From NCBI GenBank assembly GCA_028752905.1, contig JAQNBH010000004.1:186001-250000 (forward strand): a stretch of DNA of 64,000 bases. Reading direction: 5' to 3'. A model generated the notes under the pieces. The model had not been told where the DNA came from. It did no database searches and saw nothing but the letters and a program-made list of their open reading frames with translations. Position numbers and translations under genes: made by a program. The DNA comes from Cladorhizidae sp. MBARI D1340-BT2. Taxonomy: Eukaryota > Porifera > Demospongiae > Poecilosclerida > Cladorhizidae. Shown here piece by piece: positions 1 to 11,954 of the stretch (the stretch's first letter is position 1; the number at the start of each line of letters is the position of its first letter).

Positions 1-1472
1 GAGGCCAGTTCGGACATATGCCCCTCTATTAATTGGAATGTCCCTATAACTGTACTTCCATATGTCCACCACTCTATTTTCACTTTGTCATGTGTAGCTC
101 CATACATGCAGTAATAAATTATTAGGGTATATTGGTGAATATATAGATATTAGTATATAGAGTCTTGTGCTCCTCCACACAGGAGCCACACCCATTTCTG
201 TGGACGGCAGCAGCGTGCACACGCCTATCGCTGTGAATGTCAAATTTGCTATTTTTGTTGTTGGTCATGTGAAGTACATGCACAGCAAGTTCAAGCGTTT
301 CGTTGGCCAAAATATATTTTTTGGCTGACTTTCACATGACATTATTCAATACATTATTCCATAACTCATTAATATATAATTTTTTGGGGAAAACTTGTGA
401 AAGAAGAAAAAAATATTTGGCCAACGAAACGCTTGAACTTGCTGTGCATGTACTTCACATGACCAACAACAAAAATAGCAAATTTGACATTCACAGCGAT
501 AGGCGTGTGCACGCTGCTGCCGTCCACAGAAATGGGTGTGGCTCCTGTATGGAGGAGCACAAGACTCTATATACTAATATCTATATATTCACCAATTTAC
601 CATAATATTGTATTACAGCATGTATGGAGCTACACATGGCAAGGTGAAAATAGAGTGGTGGACATATGGAAGTACAGTTATAGGGATATCCCAATTAGTG
701 AGGCCAGTTCGGACCTATGCCCCTCTATTAATTGGAATGTCCCTATAACTGTACTTCCATATGTCCACCACTCTATTTTCACTTTGTCATGTGTAGCTCC
801 ATACATGCAGTAATAAATTATTAGGGTACATTGGTGAATATATAGATATTAGTATATAGAGTCTTGTGCTCCTCCACACAGGAGCCACACCCATTTCTGT
901 GGACGGCAGCAGCGTGCACACGCCTATCGCTGTGAATGTCAAATTTGCTATTTTTGTTGTTGGTCATGTGAAGTACATGCACAGCAAGTTCAAGCGTTTC
1001 GTTGGCCAAATATTTTTTTTTTCTTTCACAAGTTTTCCCCAAAAAATTATATATTAATGAGTTATGGAATAATGTATTGAATAATGTCATGTGAAAGTCA
1101 GCCAAAAAATATATTTTGGCCAACGAAACGCTTGAACTTGCTGTGCATGTACTTTACATGACCAACAACAAAAATAGCAAATTTGACATTCACAGCGATA
1201 GGCGTGTGCACGCTGCTGCCGTCCACAGAAATGGGTGTGGCTCCTGTATGGAGGAGCACAAGACTCTATATACTAATATCTATATATTCACCAATTTACC
1301 CTAATATTGTATTACAGCATGTATGGAGTTACACATGACAAGGTGAAAATAGAGTGGTGGACATATGGAAGTACAGTTATAGGGATATCCCAATTAATGA
1401 GGCCAGTTCGGACCTACCCCTCTATTAATTGGAATGTCCCTATAACTGTACTTCCATATGTCCACCACTCTG
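1..1472. repeat. A-type palindromic array, left edge
   Basis: About two ~700 bp A units. The left end is cut inside an E hairpin module. The spacer S reads forward at 322 (GACTTTCACATGACATTATT) and in reverse near 1080, so adjacent units are not in the same state. Open reading frames of 60-109 codons run on both strands, but they are a by-product of the inverted arms and change sense at marker sites between units, so none is called a gene. The array ends where CCACCACTCT jumps to B-type sequence at about 1472. Confidence 0.9.
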
Positions 1473-2151
1473 AATATTTAGATATTAGTTAGAGGTTGAA
1501 GACTATTTATAGTTCAATTCATTATTCCATAACTCATTAATATTAAATAGTCTTCAACCTCTATATACTAATTTCTAAATATTCACATACGTATCCTAAT
1601 AGTTTATTAATGCATGTGTGGATTTGAACATGACAAGGTAAATATAGAGTGGTGGACATATGGAAGTACAGTTATAGGGACATTCCAATTAATATAGGGG
1701 CATACGTCTGAACTGGCCTCATTAATTGGGATATCCCTATGACTGTACTTCCATATGTCCACCACTCTATTTTTACCTTGTTATGTTCAACTCCACACAT
1801 GTATTAATAAACTATTAGGATATGTATGTGAATATTTAGAAATTAGTATATAGAGGTTGAAGACTATTTAATATTAATGAGTTATGGAATAATGTAATGA
1901 ACTATAAATAGTCTTCAACCTCTAACTAATATCTAAATATTCACATACTTATCCTAATAGTTTATTACTGCAGGTGTGGAGCTGAACATGCCAAGGTAAA
2001 AATAGAGTGGTGAACATATGGAAGTTCAGTTATAGGGATATCCCAATTAATGAGGCCAGTTCGGACCTAAATAGTCTTCAACCTCTATATACTAATTTCT
2101 AAATATTCACATACGTATCCTAATAGTTTATTAATACATGTGTGGATTTGA
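1473..2151. repeat. B-type fragment embedded in A array
   Basis: Diverged ~150 bp monomers of the B family in alternating orientation. They are separated by hairpins with 19 bp arms AGAGGTTGAAGACTATTTA / TAAATAGTCTTCAACCTCT. The right junction (GTGTGGATTTG to ACCCATTTCT at 2150/2151) is a B-to-F-arm fusion. The same fusion recurs at about 46633 in the same orientation and at about 36543 inverted, so it arose once and was copied. Confidence 0.85.
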
Positions 2152-3951
2152 CCCATTTCTGTGGACGGCAGCAGCGTGCACACGCCTATCGCTGTGAATG
2201 TCAAATTTGCTATTTTTGTTGTTGGTCATGTGAAGTACATGCACAGCAAGTTCAAGCGTTTCGTTGGCCAAATATATATTTTTTCTTTCACAAGTTTTCC
2301 CCAAAAAATTATATATTAATGAGTTATGGAATAATGTATTGAATAATGTCATGTGAAAGTCAGTCAAAAAAATATATTTTGGCCAACGAAACGCTTGAAC
2401 TTGCTGTGCATGTACTTTACATGACCAACAACAAAAATAGCAAATTTGACATTCACAGCGATAGGCGTGTGCACGCTGCTGCCGTCCACAGAAATGGGTG
2501 TGGCTCCTGTATGGAGGAGCACAAGACTCTATATACTAATATCTATATATTCACCAATTTACCATAATATTGTATTACAGCATGTATGGAGCTACACATG
2601 GCAAGGTGAAAATAGAGTGGTGGACATATGGAAGTACAGTTATAGGGATATCCCAATTAGTGAGGCCAGTTCGGACCTATGCCCCTCTATTAATTGGAAT
2701 GTCCCTATAACTGTACTTCCATATGTCCACCACTCTATTTTCACTTTGTCATGTGTAGCTCCATACATGCAGTAATAAATTATTAGGGTACATTGGTGAA
2801 TATATAGATATTAGTATATAGAGTCTTGTGCTCCTCCACACAGGAGCCACACCCATTTCTGTGGACGGCAGCAGCGTGCACACGCCTATCGCTGTGAATG
2901 TCAAATTTGCTATTTTTGTTGTTGGTCATGTGAAGTACATGCACAGCAAGTTCAAGCGTTTCGTTGGCCAAATATTTTTTTCTTCTTTCACAAGTTTTCC
3001 CCAAAAAATTATATATTAATGAGTTATGGAATAATGTATTGAATAATGTCATGTGAAAGTCAGTCAAAAAAATATATTTTGGCCAACGAAACGCTTGAAC
3101 TTGCTGTGCATGTACTTTACATGACCAACAACAAAAATAGCAAATTTGACATTCACAGCGATAGGCGTGTGCACGCTGCTGCCGTCCACAGAAATGGGTG
3201 TGGCTCCTGTATGGAGGAGCACAAGACTCTATATACTAATATCTATATATTCACCAATTTACCATAATATTGTATTACAGCATGTATGGAGCTACACATG
3301 GCAAGGTGAAAATAGAGTGGTGGACATATGGAAGTACAGTTATAGGGATATCCCAATTAGTGAGGCCAGTTCGGACCTATGCCCCTCTATTAATTGGAAT
3401 GTCCCTATAACTGTACTTCCATATGTCCACCACTCTATTTTCACTTTGTCATGTGTAGCTCCATACATGCAGTAATAAATTATTAGGGTACATTGGTGAA
3501 TATATAGATATTAGTATATAGAGTCTTGTGCTCCTCCACACAGGAGCCACACCCATTTCTGTGGACGGCAGCAGCGTGCACACGCCTATCGCTGTGAATG
3601 TCAAATTTGCTATTTTTGTTGTTGGTCATGTGAAGTACATGCACAGCAAGTTCAAGCGTTTCGTTGGCCAAATATTTTTTTCTTCTTTCACAAGTTTTCC
3701 CCCAAAAATTATATATTAATGAGTTATGGAATAATGTATTGAATAATGTCATGTGAAAGTCAGTCAAAAAAATATATTTTGGCCAACGAAACGCTTGAAC
3801 TTGCTGTGCATGTACTTTACATGACCAACAACAAAAATAGCAAATTTGACATTCACAGCGATAGGCGTGTGCACGCTGCTGCCGTCCACAGAAATGGGTG
3901 TGGCTCCTGTATGGAGGAGCACAAGACTCTATATACTAATATCTATATATT
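2152..3951. repeat. A-type palindromic array
   Basis: Clean example of the A unit. F arm 2379-2533 starts at TTGGCCAACG. E hairpin 2534-2816 has ends TACTAATATCTATATATTCA and its inverse, and its symmetry axis lies near 2675. The inverted F arm is 2817-2971 and the asymmetric spacer S 2972-3078; 155+283+155+107 = 700 bp. The next unit starts 700 bp later at 3079. All S spacers here read in reverse orientation. The array changes to B type near 3952, where TATATATTCAC continues as TAATATTGTA, skipping about 12 bases. Confidence 0.92.
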
Positions 3952-6900
3952 CACTAATATTGTATTACAGCATGTATGGAGCTACACATGGCAAGGTGAA
4001 AATAGAGTGGTGGACATATGGAAGTACAGTTATAGGGATATCCCAATTAATGAGGCCAGTTCGGACCTATGCCCCTCTATTAATTGGAATGTCCCTATAA
4101 CTGTACTTCCATATGTCCACCACTCACTCTATATTTACCTTGTCATGTTCAAATCCACACATGTATTAATAAACTATTAGGATACGTATGTGAATATTTA
4201 GAAATTAGTATATAGAGGTTGAAGACTATTTAGGTCCGAACTGGCCTCATTAATTGGGATATCCCTATAACTGAACTTCCATATGTTCACCACTCTATTT
4301 TTACCTTGGCATGTTCAGCTCCACACCTGCAGTAATAAACTATTAGGATAAGTATGTGAATATTTAGATATTAGTTAGAGGTTGAAGACTATTTATAGTT
4401 CATTACATTATTCCATAACTCATTAATATTAAATAGTCTTCAACCTCTATATACTAATTTCTAAATATTCACATACGTATCCTAATAGTTTATTAATACA
4501 TGTGTGGAGTTGAACATAACAAGGTAAAAATAGAGTGGTGGACATATGGAAGTACAGTCATAGGGATATCCCAATTAATGAGGCCAGTTCAGACGTATGC
4601 CCCTATATTAATTGGAATGTCCCTATAACTGTACTTCCAAATGTCCACCACTCTATATTTACCTTGTCATGTTCAAATCCACACATGCATTAATAAACTA
4701 TTAGGATACGTATGTGAATATTTAGAAATTAGTATATAGAGGTTGAAGACTATTTAGGTCCGAACTGGCCTCATTAATTGGGATATCCCTATAACTGTAC
4801 TTCCATATGTCCACCACTCTATTTTTACCTTGTCATGTTCAGCTCCACACATGCAGTAATAAACTATTAGGATAAGTATGTGAATATTTAGATATTAGTT
4901 AGAGGTTGAAGACTATTTATAGTTCAATTCATTATTCCATAACTCATTAATATTAAATAGTCTTCAACCTCTATATACTAATTTCTAAATATTCACATAC
5001 GTATCCTAATAGTTTATTAATACATGTGTGGAGTTGAACATAACAAGGTAAAAATAGAGTGGTGGACATATGGAAGTACAGTCATAGGGATATCCCAATT
5101 AATGAGGCCAGTTCAGACGTATGCCCCTATATTAATTGGAATGTCCCTATAACTGTACTTCCATATGTCCACCACTCTATATTTACCTTGTCATGTTCAA
5201 ATCCACACATGCATTAATAAACTATTAGGATACGTATGTGAATATTTAGAAATTAGTCAATACATTATTCCATAACTCATTAATATATAATTTTTTGGGG
5301 AAAATTGTGAAAGTAAAAAAATATATTTGGCCAACGAAACGCTTGAACTTGCTGTGCATGTACTTTACATGACCAACAACAAAAATAGCAAATTTGACAT
5401 TCACAGCGATAGGCGTGTGCACGCTGCTGCCGTCCACAGAAATGGGTGTGGCTCCTGTATGGAGGAGCACAAGACTCTATATACTAATATCTATATATTC
5501 ACTAATATTGTATTACAGCATGTATGGAGCTACACATGGCAAGGTGAAAATAGAGTGGTGGACATATGGAAGTACAGTTATAGGGATATCCCAATTAATG
5601 AGGCCAGTTCGGACCTATGCCCCTCTATTAATTGGAATGTCCCTATAACTGTACTTCCATATGTCCACCACTCACTCTATATTTACCTTGTCATGTTCAA
5701 ATCCACACATGTATTAATAAACTATTAGGATACGTATGTGAATATTTAGAAATTAGTATATAGAGGTTGAAGACTATTTAGGTCCGAACTGGCCTCATTA
5801 ATTGGGATATCCCTATAACTGAACTTCCATATGTTCACCACTCTATTTTTACCTTGGCATGTTCAGCTCCACACCTGCAGTAATAAACTATTAGGATAAG
5901 TATGTGAATATTTAGATATTAGTTAGAGGTTGAAGACTATTTATAGTTCATTACATTATTCCATAACTCATTAATATTAAATAGTCTTCAACCTCTATAT
6001 ACTAATTTCTAAATATTCACATACGTATCCTAATAGTTTATTAATACATGTGTGGAGTTGAACATAACAAGGTAAAAATAGAGTGGTGGACATATGGAAG
6101 TACAGTCATAGGGATATCCCAATTAATGAGGCCAGTTCAGACGTATGCCCCTATATTAATTGGAATGTCCCTATAACTGTACTTCCATATGTCCACCACT
6201 CTATATTTACCTTGTCATGTTCAAATCCACACATGCATTAATAAACTATTAGGATACGTATGTGAATATTTAGAAATTAGTATATAGAGGTTGAAGACTA
6301 TTTAGGTCCGAACTGGCCTCATTAATTGGGATATCCCTATAACTGTACTTCCATATGTCCACCACTCTATTTTTACCTTGTCATGTTCAGCTCCACACAT
6401 GCAGTAATAAACTATTAGGATAAGTATGTGAATATTTAGATATTAGTTAGAGGTTGAAGACTATTTATAGTTCAATTCATTATTCCATAACTCATTAATA
6501 TTAAATAGTCTTCAACCTCTATATACTAATTTCTAAATATTCACATACGTATCCTAATAGTTTATTAATACATGTGTGGAGTTGAACATAACAAGGTAAA
6601 AATAGAGTGGTGGACATATGGAAGTACAGTCATAGGGATATCCCAATTAATGAGGCCAGTTCAGACGTATGCCCCTATATTAATTGGAATGTCCCTATAA
6701 CTGTACTTCCATATGTCCACCACTCTATATTTACCTTGTCATGTTCAAATCCACACATGCATTAATAAACTATTAGGATACGTATGTGAATATTTAGAAA
6801 TTAGTCAATACATTATTCCATAACTCATTAATATATAATTTTTTGGGGAAAATTGTGAAAGTAAAAAAATATATTTGGCCAACGAAACGCTTGAACTTGC

Positions 6901-9900
6901 TGTGCATGTACTTTACATGACCAACAACAAAAATAGCAAATTTGACATTCACAGCGATAGGCGTGTGCACGCTGCTGCCGTCCACAGAAATGGGTGTGGC
7001 TCCTGTATGGAGGAGCACAAGACTCTATATACTAATATCTATATATTCACTAATATTGTATTACAGCATGTATGGAGCTACACATGGCAAGGTGAAAATA
7101 GAGTGGTGGACATATGGAAGTACAGTTATAGGGATATCCCAATTAATGAGGCCAGTTCGGACCTATGCCCCTCTATTAATTGGAATGTCCCTATAACTGT
7201 ACTTCCATATGTCCACCACTCACTCTATATTTACCTTGTCATGTTCAAATCCACACATGTATTAATAAACTATTAGGATACGTATGTGAATATTTAGAAA
7301 TTAGTATATAGAGGTTGAAGACTATTTAGGTCCGAACTGGCCTCATTAATTGGGATATCCCTATAACTGAACTTCCATATGTTCACCACTCTATTTTTAC
7401 CTTGGCATGTTCAGCTCCACACCTGCAGTAATAAACTATTAGGATAAGTATGTGAATATTTAGATATTAGTTAGAGGTTGAAGACTATTTATAGTTCATT
7501 ACATTATTCCATAACTCATTAATATTAAATAGTCTTCAACCTCTATATACTAATTTCTAAATATTCACATACGTATCCTAATAGTTTATTAATACATGTG
7601 TGGAGTTGAACATAACAAGGTAAAAATAGAGTGGTGGACATATGGAAGTACAGTCATAGGGATATCCCAATTAATGAGGCCAGTTCAGACGTATGCCCCT
7701 ATATTAATTGGAATGTCCCTATAACTGTACTTCCATATGTCCACCACTCTATATTTACCTTGTCATGTTCAAATCCACACATGCATTAATAAACTATTAG
7801 GATACGTATGTGAATATTTAGAAATTAGTATATAGAGGTTGAAGACTATTTAGGTCCGAACTGGCCTCATTAATTGGGATATCCCTATAACTGTACTTCC
7901 ATATGTCCACCACTCTATTTTTACCTTGTCATGTTCAGCTCCACACATGCAGTAATAAACTATTAGGATAAGTATGTGAATATTTAGATATTAGTTAGAG
8001 GTTGAAGACTATTTATAGTTCAATTCATTATTCCATAACTCATTAATATTAAATAGTCTTCAACCTCTATATACTAATTTCTAAATATTCACATACGTAT
8101 CCTAATAGTTTATTAATACATGTGTGGAGTTGAACATAACAAGGTAAAAATAGAGTGGTGGACATATGGAAGTACAGTCATAGGGATATCCCAATTAATG
8201 AGGCCAGTTCAGACGTATGCCCCTATATTAATTGGAATGTCCCTATAACTGTACTTCCATATGTCCACCACTCTATATTTACCTTGTCATGTTCAAATCC
8301 ACACATGCATTAATAAACTATTAGGATACGTATGTGAATATTTAGAAATTAGTCAATACATTATTCCATAACTCATTAATATATAATTTTTTGGGGAAAA
8401 TTGTGAAAGTAAAAAAATATATTTGGCCAACGAAACGCTTGAACTTGCTGTGCATGTACTTTACATGACCAACAACAAAAATAGCAAATTTGACATTCAC
8501 AGCGATAGGCGTGTGCACGCTGCTGCCGTCCACAGAAATGGGTGTGGCTCCTGTATGGAGGAGCACAAGACTCTATATACTAATATCTATATATTCACTA
8601 ATATTGTATTACAGCATGTATGGAGCTACACATGGCAAGGTGAAAATAGAGTGGTGGACATATGGAAGTACAGTTATAGGGATATCCCAATTAATGAGGC
8701 CAGTTCGGACCTATGCCCCTCTATTAATTGGAATGTCCCTATAACTGTACTTCCATATGTCCACCACTCACTCTATATTTACCTTGTCATGTTCAAATCC
8801 ACACATGTATTAATAAACTATTAGGATACGTATGTGAATATTTAGAAATTAGTATATAGAGGTTGAAGACTATTTAGGTCCGAACTGGCCTCATTAATTG
8901 GGATATCCCTATAACTGAACTTCCATATGTTCACCACTCTATTTTTACCTTGGCATGTTCAGCTCCACACCTGCAGTAATAAACTATTAGGATAAGTATG
9001 TGAATATTTAGATATTAGTTAGAGGTTGAAGACTATTTATAGTTCATTACATTATTCCATAACTCATTAATATTAAATAGTCTTCAACCTCTATATACTA
9101 ATTTCTAAATATTCACATACGTATCCTAATAGTTTATTAATACATGTGTGGAGTTGAACATAACAAGGTAAAAATAGAGTGGTGGACATATGGAAGTACA
9201 GTCATAGGGATATCCCAATTAATGAGGCCAGTTCAGACGTATGCCCCTATATTAATTGGAATGTCCCTATAACTGTACTTCCATATGTCCACCACTCTAT
9301 ATTTACCTTGTCATGTTCAAATCCACACATGCATTAATAAACTATTAGGATACGTATGTGAATATTTAGAAATTAGTATATAGAGGTTGAAGACTATTTA
9401 GGTCCGAACTGGCCTCATTAATTGGGATATCCCTATAACTGTACTTCCATATGTCCACCACTCTATTTTTACCTTGTCATGTTCAGCTCCACACATGCAT
9501 TAATAAACTATTAGGATACGTATGTGAATATTTAGAAATTAGTATATAGAGGTTGAAGACTATTTAATATTAATGAGTTATGGAATAATGAATTGAACTA
9601 TAAATAGTCTTCAACCTCTAACTAATATCTAAATATTCACATACTTATCCTAATAGTTTATTACTGCATGTGTGGAGCTGAACATGACAAGGTAAAAATA
9701 GAGTGGTGGACATATGGAAGTACAGTTATAGGGATATCCCAATTAATGAGGCCAGTTCGGACCTAAATAGTCTTCAACCTCTATATACTAATTTCTAAAT
9801 ATTCACATACGTATCCTAATAGTTTATTAATGCATGTGTGGATTTGAACATGACAAGGTAAATATAGAGTGGTGGACATATGGAAGTACAGTTATAGGGA
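3952..9900. repeat. B-type tandem array, 1548 bp period
   Basis: About 3.8 copies of a 1548 bp unit; the F-arm block recurs at 5328, 6876 and 8424. Each unit contains eight copies of the monomer core (CATATGTCCACC or its inverse) in the order + - - + - - + -, so it is a higher-order repeat of hairpins. Copies are nearly identical over their full length, indicating recent unequal exchange or conversion. Apart from stretches up to 133 codons that repeat with the unit there is no gene. The array turns into A type inside an E-like hairpin near 9900. Confidence 0.92.
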
Positions 9901-10964
9901 CATTCCAATTAATAGAGGGGCATATGTCCGAACTGGCCTCACTAATTGGGATATCCCTATAACTGTACTTCCATATGTCCACCACTCTATTTTCACCTTG
10001 CCATGTGTAGCTCCATACATGCTGTAATACAATATTATGGTAAATTGGTGAATATATAGATATTAGTATATAGAGTCTTGTGCTCCTCCATACAGGAGCC
10101 ACACCCATTTCTGTGGAGGGCAGCAGCGTGCACACGCCTATCGCTGTGAATGTCAAATTTGCTATTTTTGTTGTTGGTCATGTAAAGTACATGCACAGCA
10201 AGTTCAAGCGTTTCGTTGGCCAAAATATATTTTTTTGACTGACTTTCACATGACATTATTCAATACATTATTCCATAACTCATTAATATATAATTTTTTG
10301 GGGAAAACTTGTGAAAGAAGAAAAAAATATTTGGCCAACGAAACGCTTGAACTTGCTGTGCATGTACTTCACATGACCAACAACAAAAATAGCAAATTTG
10401 ACATTCACAGCGATAGGCGTGTGCACGCTGCTGCCGTCCACAGAAATGGGTGTGGCTCCTGTGTGGAGGAGCACAAGACTCTATATACTAATATCTATAT
10501 ATTCACCAATGTACCCTAATAATTTATTACTGCATGTATGGAGCTACACATGACAAAGTGAAAATAGAGTGGTGGACATATGGAAGTACAGTTATAGGGA
10601 CATTCCAATTAATAGAGGGGCATAGGTCCGAACTGGCCTCACTAATTAAGATATCCCTATAACTGTACTTCCATATGTCCACCACTCTATTTTCACCTTG
10701 CCATGTGTAGCTCCATACATGCTGTAATACAATATTATGGTAAATTGGTGAATATATAGATATTAGTATATAGAGTCTTGTGCTCCTCCATACAGGAGCC
10801 ACACCCATTTCTGTGGACGGCAGCAGCGTGCACACGCCTATCGCTGTGAATGTCAAATTTGCTATTTTTGTTGTTGGTCATGTAAAGTACATGCACAGCA
10901 AGTTCAAGCGTTTCGTTGGCCAAAATATATTTTTTGACTGACTTTCACATGACATTATTCAATT
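9901..10964. repeat. A-type array abutting cassette U1
   Basis: One and a half A units with the spacer in forward orientation at 10235. The last unit is interrupted inside its spacer: GACATTATTCAA, normally followed by TACATTATTCC, runs instead into TTACAGAATTGATTC of U1. The mirror junctions at 34467/34468 and 48710/48711 are identical, so this is an inherited junction. Confidence 0.9.
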
Positions 10965-11954
10965 ACAGAATTGATTCAGAAGAAGATAATTGACTTTTAG
11001 TTGAACTGCAATATTAATTATAGTACAATTTATTCTGTCACACATGCCATAAACCACAAAACTAATGTGGTAACTAAAAGTGCCACAAATATCTAGCTAT
11101 CTAAATGCCACTCCAATTTTGCTAGACTTATATTATAAGCATTAAACATGAATCATGCAAAAAAATTTAATTTTACGGATGTAATCAGCCAGGTATGCCT
11201 GCTCTCTACCTCAAGGGGTTAATGCATAAAAAATCACTAGCACTAGTTTTTAACTGGTTGACTTATTTCAGTTCAAATTGAAACACTTCATTTCATAATG
11301 AAATGGTTCATTTATAATAGAAGCAATCCATTTCTAACAGAACCAATTCAATCTTCTAGAACTATTTCACTCCAGCTTGCAAATTCATTCTGAGAAGAAC
11401 AAATTCGGTACAGGTTGACTTCTTTCAGTTCAAATTGAAACACTTCATTCATAATGAAATGGTTAATTTATAATAGAAGCACTTCATTTCATAAACCTTA
11501 GGAGCTATATATCACACGGGCTGGCAATGCATTTTCCGTGGCCCATCCATACCCTAGTTTAAAATATGCAGAGCCAAGAATAAACAGTTGATCTAATATT
11601 GAAATCTTATGAAGAGGAATATGAGTTCTTTCCAGCCATGAAGCTGGGGCGTAATCTTCACCAAGAGGGGGGGGAAAAGGGGGGAAGAAGAAAAAGATAA
11701 CGCGTGTAGCAATATTATATTAGCTTGGGTGCTAGCGCACGCTCTTAATAATACGTGTATATAATTATACAATACAAGTTATTAATTAACCATTATTATA
11801 ACAACAAAATTAATAATATATAGTTGAATATATAGTTGTTGAATATAATTATAGTTGAGTAAATAATCAAATCATTAAACACACACACACACACACATAC
11901 AAACAATTAAATCAATTTTTTTTTTGTATACAATAAATACACATTCAGTTGGTG
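10965..11954. other. 3' flank of the U1 gene, no gene seen
   Basis: AT-rich sequence downstream of the gene's stop codon. It holds an imperfect ~80 bp direct repeat (11257-11337 and 11413-11497, beginning GTTGACTT) with an internal inverted repeat around TTCAGTTCAAATTGAA and ATTTCATAATGAAAT. It also holds a G-rich run near 11670-11685 and a (CA)n tract at about 11881-11897. No convincing AATAAA was seen just after the stop codon in the gene's direction, so the polyadenylation site is unassigned. Confidence 0.6.

Noticed and set aside
5327..5728. 133-codon frame repeated in each B unit (also 62-109 codon frames in A units)
   Set aside because: Frames cross the F arm into an E hairpin, exist on both strands because the arms are inverted, end at module junctions, and vary mainly at amino-acid-changing positions. 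No splice or promoter context.
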